Below the pieces are notes generated by a model. That model worked only from the letters and a program-made list of their open reading frames with translations, was not told the DNA's origin and ran no database searches. This document shows, one piece after another, positions 1-11,099 of a stretch of DNA of 64,000 nucleotides (within the stretch, counting starts at the first letter, position 1; every line of letters begins with the position of its first letter). This stretch comes from Neomoorella stamsii. Lineage in GTDB: Bacteria > Bacillota > DSM-521 > Neomoorellales > Neomoorellaceae. Location: NCBI RefSeq assembly GCF_002995805.1, contig NZ_PVXL01000050.1, positions 62,001-126,000 of the forward strand, read 5' to 3'. The position numbers and the translations under genes were made by a program.

Positions 1-1
1 C

Positions 2-670
2 CTGGTAGGTACCACCGGCGTGGAAGTGGTTGTCTGCCCGCCTTTCACGGCCATAGCGGCAACGGTCAATGCTGCAGCCGGTTCCAATATCTCGGTAGGC
101 GCCCAGGACCTTTTCTGGGAAGACTGGGGTGCCTATACCGGTGAAGTATCCGCCCCCATGCTGAAAGAACTCGGCTGCCGTTTTGTCATTATTGGTCATT
201 CCGAGCGACGCCAGTACTTTGGCGAGACCGATGCCACAGTCAATAAAAAGCTCCATGCCGCCCTGCGCCACGGTCTGGTCCCCATCGTCTGCGTCGGCGA
301 AACCCTGGCCGAAAGGGAAGCCGGTAAGACCCTGGACGTGGTCCGCCGCCAGGTCCGGGAGGGTTTAAAGGGGCTGGTACCAGGCCAGGTGGAAACCCTG
401 GTGGTGGCCTATGAACCCGTCTGGGCCATCGGTACCGGCCGGACGGCTACGGCAGCCGACGCCCAGGAGGTCATCGCCTTTATCCGGGAAACCTTAAGGG
501 CCATGTATGGCGAAGAGGCGCGGGCTACTCGCATCCAGTACGGCGGTAGCGTCAAGCCGGAAAATATTGCCGAGCTCATGGCCCAGCCCGATATAGACGG
601 CGCCCTGGTAGGGGGAGCAAGCCTGGACGCCATTTCCTTTGCAGCCATTGTCAACTATCAGCAACACTAG
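2..670 (+). CDS. tpiA: Triosephosphate isomerase (5' end outside window)
   Basis: Interconverts dihydroxyacetone phosphate and glyceraldehyde 3-phosphate in glycolysis and gluconeogenesis. The frame is open from the window edge, so the N-terminal strand with the substrate lysine is missing. Visible family marks are the IIGHSERR segment with the catalytic histidine, [11 protein letters not shown] with the catalytic glutamate, and the phosphate-binding IQYGGSV and [10 protein letters not shown] loops near the end. It is followed at 88 bp by gpmI and then eno, the usual Firmicutes glycolytic order, so it is probably the middle of a gapA-pgk-tpiA-gpmI-eno operon whose first genes lie upstream of the window. 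Confidence 0.96.
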   Translation: MVGTTGVEVVVCPPFTAIAATVNAAAGSNISVGAQDLFWEDWGAYTGEVSAPMLKELGCRFVIIGHSERRQYFGETDATVNKKLHAALRHGLVPIVCVGETLAEREAGKTLDVVRRQVREGLKGLVPGQVETLVVAYEPVWAIGTGRTATAADAQEVIAFIRETLRAMYGEEARATRIQYGGSVKPENIAELMAQPDIDGALVGGASLDAISFAAIVNYQQH

Positions 671-758
671 CCTGAAAGAGGGGTGGGGTACCGGGTAGTG
701 CTCTCCCACCGCTCACCCCGTAGCTCCCCAATAAAAGTAGGGAACAGGAGAAATCATC

Positions 759-2300
759 TTGGTAAATGTTAATCGACCTTTAATGTTAATCATCCTTGAC
801 GGTTTCGGCCTGGGGCAGCCGGGGGAAGGCAATGCCATCAGCCAGGGCCGTTTACCCAATTTCCGTCGGATGCTGGCTGAATACCCCCATACCCGCCTCC
901 AGGCTTCCGGGGAAGCCGTGGGCTTGCCGGCAGGCCAGATGGGCAATTCCGAAGTCGGCCACCTGAATATCGGCGCCGGCCGCATTGTCTACCAGGAATT
1001 AACCCGCATAAGCCGGGCCATCCGCGACGGTTCCTTTTTTACCAATGAAGTGCTCCTCAAGGCCGTGCGGGCGGCAAAGGAACGGGGCGGCGCCCTGCAC
1101 CTGATGGGCCTGGTCTCCGACGGCGGCGTCCACAGCCACCTGGAGCACCTGTATGCCCTCCTGGAACTGGCCCAAAGGGAGGGAATGGAGCAAGTCTACA
1201 TCCACGCCTTCCTGGACGGCCGCGACGTCCCCCCGGCCAGTGCCGCCGGCTATCTGGAGCAGGTGGAGGCGGAGTGCCGGCAGCGGGGCACAGGGGCCAT
1301 CGCCAGCATCATGGGCCGTTACTATGCCATGGACCGGGATCGGCGCTGGGACCGGACGGAGCGCGCCTACCGGGCCCTGGTAGGGGGAGAAGGGTACCAG
1401 TTCCCTTCTGCGGCGGCGGCCATCCAGGCTTCCTATGACCGGGACATTACCGATGAATTTGTCGAGCCTTCCATAATCACCTGCGCCGGCCGACCCGTGG
1501 CGCTGGTCCGGGCCAAAGACAGCGTGATTTTCTTTAACTTCCGCGCCGACCGGGCGCGGCAGCTGACCCGGGCCTTTGTGGACAGAGAGTTTGAACCCTT
1601 TGACCGCCCCGGCGGGCGCCTGGATATCCAGTTTGTCTGCCTGACCCAGTACGACGTCACCATCCCGGCGCCGGTAGCCTTCCCGCCCCAGGTTTTGACC
1701 AATGTCCTGGGCGAGGTCATAGCCAGCAACGGCCTGAAGCAGCTGCGTATTGCCGAGACGGAAAAGTACGCCCACGTCACCTTTTTCTTTAACGGCGGCG
1801 TGGAAGAACCTTTCCCCGGCGAAGACCGCTTGCTCATTCCTTCGCCCAAAGTGGCTACCTATGATCAAAAACCTTCCATGAGCGCCCGGGAAGTTACGGA
1901 CGCCGTTCTGGAACGCCTGGATAAGTATGATTTTATCGTTTTAAACTTTGCCAATCCCGATATGGTTGGCCATACCGGCGACCTGGCAGCGGCCATTACG
2001 GCCGTGGAAACGGTGGACGAGTGTATCGGCCGCATTGCCGCGGCCATGGAGGAACGCCGGGCGCCCCTCCTGGTAACGGCCGATCATGGCAACGCCGAAG
2101 AAATGCGGGAACCCAACGGTGAGCCCCATACGGCCCACACCAGCAATCTCGTACCCTTTATTTTAGTCGACGACGGCTACCGGGGCGCTGCTTTAAGGGA
2201 AGGTGCCCTTGAGGACGTGGCCCCCACGGTACTGGACATCCTGGGGCTACCCAAGCCGGCGGAAATGACCGGGAAAAGCTTGATAGAAAAAGCAAATTAA
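759..2300 (+). CDS. gpmI: 2,3-bisphosphoglycerate-independent phosphoglycerate mutase
   Basis: Interconverts 3- and 2-phosphoglycerate using two Mn ions and no bisphosphoglycerate cofactor. The 513 residues are normal for the family. Near the N-terminus the protein reads [10 protein letters not shown] followed by [14 protein letters not shown], which contains the phosphoserine nucleophile. The C-terminal half has the alkaline-phosphatase-type metal sites [23 protein letters not shown] and [11 protein letters not shown]. The start is a TTG at 759, chosen because GGAACAGGAG lies 8 bases upstream. It sits between tpiA and eno with short gaps, consistent with co-transcription. Confidence 0.97.
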   Translation: MVNVNRPLMLIILDGFGLGQPGEGNAISQGRLPNFRRMLAEYPHTRLQASGEAVGLPAGQMGNSEVGHLNIGAGRIVYQELTRISRAIRDGSFFTNEVLLKAVRAAKERGGALHLMGLVSDGGVHSHLEHLYALLELAQREGMEQVYIHAFLDGRDVPPASAAGYLEQVEAECRQRGTGAIASIMGRYYAMDRDRRWDRTERAYRALVGGEGYQFPSAAAAIQASYDRDITDEFVEPSIITCAGRPVALVRAKDSVIFFNFRADRARQLTRAFVDREFEPFDRPGGRLDIQFVCLTQYDVTIPAPVAFPPQVLTNVLGEVIASNGLKQLRIAETEKYAHVTFFFNGGVEEPFPGEDRLLIPSPKVATYDQKPSMSAREVTDAVLERLDKYDFIVLNFANPDMVGHTGDLAAAITAVETVDECIGRIAAAMEERRAPLLVTADHGNAEEMREPNGEPHTAHTSNLVPFILVDDGYRGAALREGALEDVAPTVLDILGLPKPAEMTGKSLIEKAN

Positions 2301-2317
2301 CACGGAGGTGTTCTTAG

Positions 2318-3607
<1,290 letters not shown>

Positions 3608-3622
3608 TACCTTATATAAATA

Positions 3623-3649
3623 AACCCCGGCAGGCAATCTGCCGGGGTT
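3623..3649 (-). terminator. Hairpin between convergent eno and corA
   Basis: A perfect 11-bp stem (AACCCCGGCAG / CTGCCGGGGTT) has a 5-base loop. On the minus strand it is followed by TTATTTATATAAGG, so it best fits an intrinsic terminator for corA. On the plus strand the U tract is absent, but it may still stop eno transcripts. Confidence 0.75.
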
Positions 3650-3691
3650 GATCATGTGCGCCCTTATCCCCAAATAGTTGGCCAGGCGGTC

Positions 3692-4642
3692 TCAAAACCA
3701 GCCTTTGCGCCGGAAGAAAAAGAGCATCACTGCGGCCAGCAGGGCCATGACCCCCAGGACGGTAAAATAGCCGTAGCGCCATTCCAGTTCCGGCATGTAG
3801 CGGAAATTCATGCCGTAGATACCGGCGATGAGGGTTAAAGGCATCATTATCGTAGTAATTACCGTCAAGACCTTCATGATTTCATTGAGGCGGTTGGAGG
3901 TCAGGGAAAGGTAGATTTCCAGGGTGGAACTGGCCAGGTCATGGAAGGTTTCCACCTGGTCGATCAGGCGCAGCATTTCGTTGTAGATATCCAGGAAAAA
4001 GACCCGGTTTTCCGGTTTTACCAGCTTGAACTCGGGATAGGCCAGGAGATTGATTATATCCCGCTGGGCGCCAAGAATTTTGCGCAGTTTAATGGCCTGG
4101 CGCCTTAAGGTAAAGACTTGATTGAGAATCTGCCGGGTGGGCCGGCGGAAGACTTCCTCTTCCAGGTATTCGATTTTGCTTTCGGTGCGGTCAAAAAAGG
4201 TAAAAAAGGTTTCCGTCAGGGGTTCGAGCAGGCTGTAAAGGATAAAGTCGACGCCCTTCTGGAAAAGCTGCGGGTCCTGACGGTGCTGGTTCCAGAGTTT
4301 GGTCACGAACTCCAGTTCTTCCTGGTGGACAGTAACGATAAATTTGGGACCCAGGAAGACATTGAGGGCTGTGGTCAGGGAATGCTGGTGGGCCTTCACA
4401 CATCGCAGGGTGAGGAAGGCATATTCATCATACTGGGCCATCCCTGGCCGGTAGTGGGGGTGACGGCAGTCTTCTACGGCCAGGGGGTGAAAATGGAAGA
4501 GGTCCGTCAAGAGGTCCAGTTCCGCTGGGGCCGGCTGTACCAGGTCCAGCCAGGTAAACTCCTCACCCTGCCGGGGCTGGAAACCAGGGGGCAAATTTTC
4601 CTTGAGTCCCTGTTGCGGGTGAAAAATTAAGAGGCGCTGCAT
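3692..4642 (-). CDS. corA: CorA family magnesium/cobalt transporter
   Basis: Channel-like importer of Mg2+ (and Co2+) in the inner membrane. The 316 residues end with two transmembrane helices joined by the family signature GMNF (YGMNFRYMPELEW), then a short basic cytoplasmic tail RRKGW. The long N-terminal part is the acidic, helical cytoplasmic funnel. A GTG nine bases upstream could add three residues. The ATG at 4642 is preferred because AGGTGA lies about 5-8 bases ahead of it. The gene stands alone, convergent with eno, and no M-box is visible in its own leader, although one occurs elsewhere in this window upstream of an ABC transporter. Confidence 0.93.
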   Translation of the reverse strand: MQRLLIFHPQQGLKENLPPGFQPRQGEEFTWLDLVQPAPAELDLLTDLFHFHPLAVEDCRHPHYRPGMAQYDEYAFLTLRCVKAHQHSLTTALNVFLGPKFIVTVHQEELEFVTKLWNQHRQDPQLFQKGVDFILYSLLEPLTETFFTFFDRTESKIEYLEEEVFRRPTRQILNQVFTLRRQAIKLRKILGAQRDIINLLAYPEFKLVKPENRVFFLDIYNEMLRLIDQVETFHDLASSTLEIYLSLTSNRLNEIMKVLTVITTIMMPLTLIAGIYGMNFRYMPELEWRYGYFTVLGVMALLAAVMLFFFRRKGWF

Positions 4643-4741
4643 GCAAATCACCTGGAATCAGTTTTTCTTTAGTTTACCACAGGAGCGGCTATCAAGTACC
4701 GGGTTATGACAATATTGTTCCGGTGGGAGAAGGGTGTTAAA

Positions 4742-5551
4742 ATGGCCGCCAACTTCCGGCCTCCGACTTCCGCAATATATATCGGCACTTCGGGCTACAG
4801 CTACCGCGACTGGCTGGGCTACTTTTACCCGCCGGGACTGGCGGCTAAAGATATGCTGTCCTATTACGCCCGGGAATTTAACTTTACCGAGGTTAATTCT
4901 TCCTATTATGCCCTGCCGCGGCCCCAGAACCTGGAGCAAATGGCCCGCAAGGTGCCGGCCGGGTTTATTTTTGCCGTGAAAGCCTATCGTACCCTGACCC
5001 ATGAGCGGGGTGATACCACGGCCGGCGACAGCCGGAAGCTGCGCCAGGCTCTCCAGCCCCTGGTGGACCGGGGCCAGCTGGGGGCTGTCCTGCTCCAGTT
5101 CCCCTTTTCTTTCCGCAATAACCAGGCCAACCGCGAACATTTAATCAAGCTGAAGGATCTTTTGCCCGATGTACCCCTGGTAGTGGAATTTCGCCACAAC
5201 AGCTGGGTTAATGACGCCATCTGGGATTTCTTACAGCGTTATAAATTGGCCTATACCTGTGTCGATGAGCCAGCCCTACCGGGACTGGTGGGGCCGGTGG
5301 TCCGCTGTACGGCGGCAGTGGCCTACGTCCGTTTTCACGGCCGTAACGCGGCAAAGTGGTGGCATCATGAGGAAGCTTATGAGCGCTATGACTACCTTTA
5401 CACTCCTGCCGAACTAAAAGAATGGCTGCCGGGCATCGCTTACCTGGCTGGCCAGGCGCGGCAAGTCTTTGTGGCCTTTAACAACCATTACCACTCCCAG
5501 GCAGTAACCAACGCCCGGATGTTAAAGGATTTACTGGCCGGGCGGGTGTAG
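4742..5551 (+). CDS. DUF72 family protein
   Basis: A TIM-barrel-like DUF72 (YecE) protein of unknown function. The N-terminal IYIGTSGYSYRDW and the internal VEFRHNSW and VAFNNHY segments are typical of the family. The 269 residues from the ATG at 4742 agree with the family length. An in-frame ATG at 4706 exists, but the GGAG/AGGGTG purine stretch lies directly before 4742. It is divergent from corA with about 100 bp between them and ends about 50 bp before a convergent gene. Confidence 0.9.
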   Translation: MAANFRPPTSAIYIGTSGYSYRDWLGYFYPPGLAAKDMLSYYAREFNFTEVNSSYYALPRPQNLEQMARKVPAGFIFAVKAYRTLTHERGDTTAGDSRKLRQALQPLVDRGQLGAVLLQFPFSFRNNQANREHLIKLKDLLPDVPLVVEFRHNSWVNDAIWDFLQRYKLAYTCVDEPALPGLVGPVVRCTAAVAYVRFHGRNAAKWWHHEEAYERYDYLYTPAELKEWLPGIAYLAGQARQVFVAFNNHYHSQAVTNARMLKDLLAGRV

Positions 5552-5601
5552 GTATCTCCCCCTTTATTTTGCCGGGCTTTGTTTTCCTAGCTCTGTCCTG
5601 T

Positions 5602-6360
5602 CTACAACCACCGTTCCAGCTTCACATTTAACCTTCCCTTACGGGTGGTACCCTCCAAGGCGGCGACTTTGGCCCGGCCGTAACCCCTTAAAGAGAGGAC
5701 ATCCCCCGCAGCCAGCTGGCAATCGGGATTGGTTTCTTCGCGCCAGTTTACCTTAACCTGACCGCCCTTAATTAAAGGGACGGCCTTGCTGCGGGAGAGG
5801 CCAAAGGCTGCGGCCAGCAGGGCATCCAGTCGGGGCGAAGCTACGGTGGCCGTGATAACCTTGGTTTTGGGGGTGGGGATTTCCAGGCCGGACAGGGGCT
5901 CCAGGGCAGTAGTAACCGGGGCCCGGCCGACGCTGGTGAGATTATTAGCCAGAAAAGGGCCGCTTTCCGCAAGGATTATTACCTGGCAACGACTGTTGCC
6001 GGTGATGATATCACCTATAACCTCCCGGCGCAGCCCTGTGGCCAGGATAGCTCCCAGAAAATCCCGGTGGTTTGGCTGGTGAAAACGCTCATTCCAGGTG
6101 ATTACCAGGACAGCCAGAGGGGACTCAATAGTGGCGGGATCCTGGTAGTCAGGGCAGATTATAGCTATCCGGCGTTCGGCTTCCGGGTAACCGCCGTTAA
6201 AGATAAAATTAATATCCCTTTCCTGGCGGAAAAAAGCAGAAGCAATTGCCTGCTCGGCCGGGTCCAGGAAACCGGTAAAACGGAATGTGTGCCTCTGCCG
6301 TACTTGCCTGGCCAGGTCCGCCAGGTGGGCCAGGAAAAGCCCCTCCTTTTTTGCGGTCAT
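5602..6360 (-). CDS. ylmH: YlmH-type S4 RNA-binding protein
   Basis: A ribosome- or RNA-binding protein of the YlmH family. The last 75 or so residues form an S4 domain (LDALLAAAFGLSRSKAV, then IKGGQVKVNW), and the N-terminal part, with its IFNGGYPEAERR segment, is the typical YlmH platform. In Firmicutes the family is linked to cell division gene clusters and to rescue of stalled large subunits. Here it stands apart from any division cluster. Of three possible starts, the ATG at 6360 is best spaced from AAGGGGA. The next gene on the same strand ends 28 bases before it. Confidence 0.88.
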   Translation of the reverse strand: MTAKKEGLFLAHLADLARQVRQRHTFRFTGFLDPAEQAIASAFFRQERDINFIFNGGYPEAERRIAIICPDYQDPATIESPLAVLVITWNERFHQPNHRDFLGAILATGLRREVIGDIITGNSRCQVIILAESGPFLANNLTSVGRAPVTTALEPLSGLEIPTPKTKVITATVASPRLDALLAAAFGLSRSKAVPLIKGGQVKVNWREETNPDCQLAAGDVLSLRGYGRAKVAALEGTTRKGRLNVKLERWL

Positions 6361-6387
6361 AGCCATCCCCTTTTTACACAAGAGAAC

Positions 6388-7281
6388 TTAGCCGGCAAAA
6401 AAATAGAGTTTACCGCTTTCCAGGGCGCAGGCAACCCGGCCCTGGTCCTTCAAATAGCTTAGAAAGGCCGATAGGCTGGCCAGGTTAAGGAAGTACTGGG
6501 GAATGTCCATAGGGAGATTCTCCTCGATGGCCAGCTCTGCCAGGAGGTCTTCCCGGGTCAGGGGCCGGGCCAGGAGTTCGGTAATCCTGTCCAGGCAGGC
6601 ATTAATCTGCCGGCGGTTGCTGGCCAGGACGGGGGCCGGGTCAGCAATAACTTCCGGGCTGTGGGCCGGCAGTAAATACTTGATCTCCAGGCCGGCCAGA
6701 GCTTCCAGGGTTGTCAGTTGAGCCTGGATGTCCTGCAGGAAGGGTAAAGGGTATTTGGCCAGGATGGCCGGGTGAAAGACGGCATCGCCACTAAAAAGGA
6801 CACCATCGGGGGTCAGAAAAGCCAGGTGCCCGGCGGCATGCCCCGGTGTGGCGATGGCCTGGATACGCAGGTCCAGGAGCTTCAAAGATCCAGGACTGAT
6901 GGTACTGTCAACCTCTACCGGCCGGGCAAAAAGAAGGGGGATTTTAATTTCCGCAAAAGGCTGAGAGCCGTACAGGGTCTTTACCCCCAGCAGGTTATCT
7001 TCCATAAATATTTTTTCCCCGGGGGAAGCCAGGATCTCCAGGCCGGGGTAAAATTCCTTTAATAACCGGTGGGCACCGAAATGGTCGGCGTGGCCATGGG
7101 TGGTCAGGAGGTATTTGGGTTTGAGGCCGCTGGCGGCCAGGACGTTCTTAATCTTATGGGCGATGGTATTGTTGATTCCCGAATCGATCAGCAGGCAGTA
7201 ACCGCTTTTAGTAGTATAGACGCCTGCATTGGTGGCGCCGGGAATATAGCAGGTATGGCCATGAATTTTTACCAGTCCCAC
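6388..7281 (-). CDS. MBL-fold metallohydrolase
   Basis: A metallo-beta-lactamase-fold hydrolase of 297 residues. The zinc ligands are clear: THGHADHFGAH (HxHxDH), then the second-site histidine in TPGHAAGH, the bridging aspartate in LFSGDAVF, and a final PAHSP. A C-terminal winged-helix-like tail follows, as in many glyoxalase-II-like or aryl-sulfatase-like members. The substrate cannot be told from sequence. It starts with GTG, with AAAGGA about 11 bases upstream. It is probably co-transcribed with ylmH, which begins 28 bases downstream. Confidence 0.85.
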   Translation of the reverse strand: MGLVKIHGHTCYIPGATNAGVYTTKSGYCLLIDSGINNTIAHKIKNVLAASGLKPKYLLTTHGHADHFGAHRLLKEFYPGLEILASPGEKIFMEDNLLGVKTLYGSQPFAEIKIPLLFARPVEVDSTISPGSLKLLDLRIQAIATPGHAAGHLAFLTPDGVLFSGDAVFHPAILAKYPLPFLQDIQAQLTTLEALAGLEIKYLLPAHSPEVIADPAPVLASNRRQINACLDRITELLARPLTREDLLAELAIEENLPMDIPQYFLNLASLSAFLSYLKDQGRVACALESGKLYFFAG

Positions 7282-7365
7282 CAGGTTATTTTTCCTTTCT
7301 AAATGGTAATAGCCATTTTATCTGATTTTATCATATTTACATTCAGGGGTACTACCCGGAGGGCA

Positions 7366-7389
7366 TAAAAAAAGTGCCGCTCGGGCACT
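7366..7389 (-). terminator. Intrinsic terminator of the small Cys-rich gene
   Basis: On the minus strand AGTGCC-CGAGC-GGCACT is followed by a run of seven T. The stem overlaps the stop codon of the gene at 7388-7597. Confidence 0.85.
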
Positions 7390-7597
7390 AATCGTTAATC
7401 GATACAAAGTCTTTACAATAGCCATCCCCGTTACGGGGCGGGTAAATACGGCCACAGTAGTGGTTGTTTAAGCAATATATGCATTCTGTCATTTCACAGG
7501 GCGTAAGATTAACGCTGGTTGCGGGGAGCGTGGCCATAACCTTTTGTCCCTCGGGGAACGCCTCTTTACCGGTATTACTATAAACCTCCTGGAGCAT
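7388..7597 (-). CDS. Small cysteine-rich protein, unknown function
   Basis: A 69-residue protein I do not recognise with certainty. The C-terminal half has five cysteines, in the pattern C-x4-C-x2-C-x5-C (CEMTECIYC ... HYC) and then GYCKDF, suggesting a small metal-binding domain of the kind found in short clostridial Cys-rich proteins. Evidence that it is a real gene: a strong AGGAGGGGAGGA site before the ATG and a good intrinsic terminator at its end. It forms its own transcription unit, divergent from secG. Confidence 0.7.
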   Translation of the reverse strand: MLQEVYSNTGKEAFPEGQKVMATLPATSVNLTPCEMTECIYCLNNHYCGRIYPPRNGDGYCKDFVSIND

Positions 7598-7746
7598 AAC
7601 CCATCCTCCCCTCCTTGTTCTAAGGATATTGTATCATGTATACATTAAATCTGGAAGTGCTCTAGAGGCCTGTTTTACCATGATTTATCGGGTTTCCTTG
7701 CCCACAGGTTGATGTTTTGGTCGCGCAGGAAGATTTGCATTTTTTC

Positions 7747-7776
7747 TTGCTTAACCGGGTATTTATTTGTTAAAAT
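7747..7776 (+). promoter_or_regulatory. Probable sigma-A promoter of secG
   Basis: TTGCTT (7747-7752) and TAAAAT (7771-7776) are separated by 18 bases. The start codon follows about 40 bases downstream. Confidence 0.5.
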
Positions 7777-7813
7777 TATGACGTCACGGCAGCACAGCAG
7801 GGAGGTGAAGTTG

Positions 7814-8038
7814 TTGCTGCATACCATTATCCTGGTGCTTGATATGCTGGTAGCCCTGGGACTGATAGCCACAGTCCTTTTACAGTCCGGCCGCAGTGCA
7901 GGTATGTCCGGTGCCATTGCCGGCGGCGCGGAAGCCATCTTTGGCAAGAAGAAGGGCCTTGATGAGTTTCTTAACAAGGTTTCAGCAGTCCTGGCCGGTT
8001 TGTTCCTGCTGCTGACTTTGTTCCTCTCGGTAATCTGA
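7814..8038 (+). CDS. secG: Preprotein translocase subunit SecG
   Basis: Small membrane subunit of the SecYEG channel. The 74 residues have two hydrophobic helices flanking a glycine-rich LLQSGRSAGMSGAIAGGAE loop, the standard SecG plan. Upstream ATG codons in the same frame would add an implausible charged extension. The TTG at 7814 is chosen because GGAGGTGA ends 5 bases before it. It is followed by an HD-domain gene and then RNase R, the usual secG-rnr-smpB neighbourhood of Firmicutes. Confidence 0.93.
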   Translation: MLHTIILVLDMLVALGLIATVLLQSGRSAGMSGAIAGGAEAIFGKKKGLDEFLNKVSAVLAGLFLLLTLFLSVI

Positions 8039-8129
8039 GCCGGCAAAGTTTTTACCATGTACATCACCTGGTGAAGACGATATTATTTGGGCGGTGGCGC
8101 CCAATTTTTTTCATGGAGGTTGATTTTGA

Positions 8130-8681
8130 ATGACCCGGCAGGAAGCACTACAACTAATGGAGAAACACCTTAAGAATAAAAATTTGCGCAAGCACGCGCT
8201 CGCCGTGGAGGCAGTCATGCGGGCCCTGGCCCGGCACTTTAGCGAGGATGAGGAAAAATGGGGCCTGGCCGGTTTGCTCCATGATATCGACTATGAAAGC
8301 ACCAAAGACGATCCTGACCGTCACAGTCTGGTTGGGGCTGAAATGCTGGCCCGGGAAGGTTTACCTGAAGAGGTGGTCTACGCCGTTAAGGCCCATAACG
8401 AGCGCCATGGCCTGCCCAGGCTGGACCTGATGAGCAAGGCCCTGTATGCTACTGACCCCCTGACGGGGTTGATTGTAGCTGCAGCCCTCATTCGCCCTGA
8501 AAAGAAACTGGCCATCGTCGACGTGCCCTTTTTACTTAACCGTTACCATGAGAAGTCCTTTGCCCGCGGGGCCAGCCGGGAGACGATAGCCGCTTGCAGT
8601 GAGCTGGGGCTCTCCCTGGAAGATTTTATGCATATTGGCCTGGAAGCCATGCAGGGGATTGCCGGCGAACTGGGCCTTTAG
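8130..8681 (+). CDS. HD-domain hydrolase
   Basis: A 183-residue HDIG-type phosphohydrolase. The metal ligands are visible as the histidine in NLRKHALAVE, LLHDIDYE (HD) and KAHNE. The length and form fit the short predicted HD hydrolases, whose substrates are usually unknown. TGGAGGTTGA lies before the ATG. It sits between secG and rnr and ends at an intrinsic terminator, so it may share the secG transcript. Confidence 0.85.
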   Translation: MTRQEALQLMEKHLKNKNLRKHALAVEAVMRALARHFSEDEEKWGLAGLLHDIDYESTKDDPDRHSLVGAEMLAREGLPEEVVYAVKAHNERHGLPRLDLMSKALYATDPLTGLIVAAALIRPEKKLAIVDVPFLLNRYHEKSFARGASRETIAACSELGLSLEDFMHIGLEAMQGIAGELGL

Positions 8682-8688
8682 ATAAGAC

Positions 8689-8715
8689 ACCCGGTTAGCA
8701 ACCGGGTATCTTTTT
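8689..8715 (+). terminator. Intrinsic terminator after the HD-domain gene
   Basis: An 8-bp stem ACCCGGTT / AACCGGGT with a 3-base loop is followed by ATCTTTTT. Confidence 0.85.
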
Positions 8716-8783
8716 ACCAGGACAACAGGAAATAATATAGCGAGGAATATTTCATCTTGGACACATTGCGAAAGGAAACCTGT

Positions 8784-11054
8784 ATGGACAAAAAAGAATT
8801 GTTGGCCCTTATGCGGACCCAGTCCTACCGGCCCCTAACGGCGGCAGAGTTAATGGAGGTCCTGGGCCAGGAGGATGAGGAAGCCTTCCGGGAATTTCTC
8901 CATTCCCTGGAACAGGAGGGCTATATTGTCCGCACCCGCAAGGATAAATACGGCCTGCCGGAAAAGATGGGCCTGGTCAGCGGCCGTCTCCAGGCTTCAA
9001 CTAAAGGTTATGCCTTTGTCGTCCCCCGGGAAAAGGAGCAGGCCGATGTTTATATTAGCGCCCTCAACCTGAACGGGGCCATGCATGGAGACCTGGTCCT
9101 GGCCAGGATTTTACCAGGTACTACCGGCCGGCGGCAGGAGGGGGAAATTATCCGCGTCCTGCAGCGGGCCAACAGGCGGGTGGTGGGAACCTTTACTGCC
9201 ACCCGGCATTTAAGCTTTGTGGTCCCCGATGATGCCCACCTGCACCAGGATATCCTTATTACCCCCGGCAATTCCCTGGGGGCCAGGGAAAAGGATAAGG
9301 TCGTGGTGGAGATTACCCGCTGGCCGGAGGCCAGGCGCAATCCCGAGGGCCGGGTGGTGGAGGTACTCGGCCAGGTGGGCCAGCCGGGAGTTGATGTTTT
9401 AAGCATCATCAAAAAGTATGACCTGGAGCCGGAATTTCCCCCCGAGGTTTTACGCGAGGCCGACGGCTTAAGCAAGGAGTTGGGCCCGCGGGAACTGGCC
9501 GGGCGCCGGGACCTGCGGGACTGGCGCCTGGTGACCATTGACGGCGCTGACGCCCGCGACCTGGATGATGCCGTGTCCCTAGAGCTTTTGCCCGGTGGTA
9601 ATTACCTCCTGGGAGTACATATTGCCGACGTTAGTTTTTACGTCCGGGAAGGGAGCGCCCTGGACCGGGAGGCTTTCAACCGGGCGACGAGCGTCTATTT
9701 TGTAGACCGGGTCATTCCCATGCTGCCGCCCCGCTTATCCAATGATATCTGCTCGTTAAATGCCGGCGAGGACCGCCTGGCCATGACAGCCCTGATGACT
9801 ATTACGCCGAGAGGTACGGTAAAGGATTACGAACTTTTTCCTTCGATTATCCGCGTCCGGGAGCGGATGACCTATGATGCCGTCCGGCGCATCCTGGTAG
9901 ATGGCGACCCGGAACTAATGGAGCGCTACCGGGAACTGGTACCGGATTTCCAGCTCATGGCCAGGCTGGCAGCTATTTTAAAGCGGCGGCGGGAGAAACG
10001 GGGGGCCATTGATTTTGATTTCCCGGAGGCCAAAGTAGAACTTGACGACCAGGGCCTGCCGGTGGCCATTATCCCTCGACAGCGATCGGTAGCCGAGGGG
10101 ATTATTGAAGAATTTATGATTGCCGCCAACGAAGTTGTGGCCCGACACCTCTACGAACTGGCCGTACCGGCTGTTTACCGGGTCCACGAGGAACCGGCAC
10201 CTGATAAGATGGAAGAGCTCAATAACTTCCTGGCCTTCTTCGGGCTGCAGATCAGGCCCAACCGGGAGGGACGCTTCAACCCCCGGGCTTTCCAGGAGAT
10301 CCTTACCGCCGTCAAAGGGCGGCCAGAGGAGCTGGTGATCAGCACCGTCATGCTGCGTTCCATGATGCATGCCCGTTACGCCGGCCAGTGCCTGGGACAC
10401 TTTGGCCTGGCCTCCCCTTATTACTGCCACTTTACCTCTCCCATCCGCCGCTACCCGGACCTGGTTGTGCACCGCATTTTACGGGAAACCTGGTCCCCGG
10501 GAGGGTTAACACCGCAACGTATGGCGGAACTCGATGCCTTTGTGGCCCTGGCTGCGGCCCAGGCCTCGGAAAGAGAAAAAGTGGCCGAGGAAGCCGAGCG
10601 GGAAACCCTGGATATGAAGAAGGTCCAGTACATGGAACGCCATGTGGGAGCTACCTTCACCGGCGCTATCAGCGGGGTGGTACCCTATGGCTTCTTTGTA
10701 GAGCTGGAAAATACCGTCGAAGGCCTGGTCCATGTATCCACCCTTACGGACGACTACTACCATTACCAGGAAGACCAGCTGGCCCTGGTAGGCGAACACA
10801 CCGGCAAAGCATTTCGTATCGGCCAGCCGGTGGAAGTGCTGGTGGCCAGGGTCAACGTTGAGGCCCGGCAGGTGGATTTTGAACTGGTTAAACCGGAGGC
10901 TACAGTGGACACCGGGCCGGTGTCCAGGGTTAGAGGCCAGCAGCAGGTAAAATCGCGAGAAAAGGACACTGGCTCGGCCGGGAGCAAAACCAGGCGTAAA
11001 ATTCGCGGCCAGAGCCGGCGGCAACGGAATAAAGCTACCCGGGGCCGTTCATAA
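8784..11054 (+). CDS. rnr: Ribonuclease R
   Basis: A processive 3'-to-5' exoribonuclease that degrades structured RNA and, with SmpB and tmRNA, faulty messages. The 756 residues show the full order: N-terminal winged helix (about 1-65), two cold-shock domains (about 75-220), the RNB catalytic domain with TIDGADARDLDDAVS (metal aspartates), an S1 domain near 630-715 (GAISGVVPYGFFVEL), and a lysine/arginine-rich tail. A TTG start 27 bases upstream is possible. The ATG at 8784, preceded by AAAGGA, is preferred. smpB and ssrA follow, a functional grouping. Confidence 0.96.
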   Translation: MDKKELLALMRTQSYRPLTAAELMEVLGQEDEEAFREFLHSLEQEGYIVRTRKDKYGLPEKMGLVSGRLQASTKGYAFVVPREKEQADVYISALNLNGAMHGDLVLARILPGTTGRRQEGEIIRVLQRANRRVVGTFTATRHLSFVVPDDAHLHQDILITPGNSLGAREKDKVVVEITRWPEARRNPEGRVVEVLGQVGQPGVDVLSIIKKYDLEPEFPPEVLREADGLSKELGPRELAGRRDLRDWRLVTIDGADARDLDDAVSLELLPGGNYLLGVHIADVSFYVREGSALDREAFNRATSVYFVDRVIPMLPPRLSNDICSLNAGEDRLAMTALMTITPRGTVKDYELFPSIIRVRERMTYDAVRRILVDGDPELMERYRELVPDFQLMARLAAILKRRREKRGAIDFDFPEAKVELDDQGLPVAIIPRQRSVAEGIIEEFMIAANEVVARHLYELAVPAVYRVHEEPAPDKMEELNNFLAFFGLQIRPNREGRFNPRAFQEILTAVKGRPEELVISTVMLRSMMHARYAGQCLGHFGLASPYYCHFTSPIRRYPDLVVHRILRETWSPGGLTPQRMAELDAFVALAAAQASEREKVAEEAERETLDMKKVQYMERHVGATFTGAISGVVPYGFFVELENTVEGLVHVSTLTDDYYHYQEDQLALVGEHTGKAFRIGQPVEVLVARVNVEARQVDFELVKPEATVDTGPVSRVRGQQQVKSREKDTGSAGSKTRRKIRGQSRRQRNKATRGRS

Positions 11055-11099
11055 TAGCCATAGATATTACCTCATTTAATTTAAAAAGGAGGCAGGGGT

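Noticed and set aside
999-1868. Long minus-strand frame opposite gpmI
   Set aside because: It lies entirely antisense to a well-supported gene, has no ribosome site, and its composition mirrors the codon bias of gpmI.
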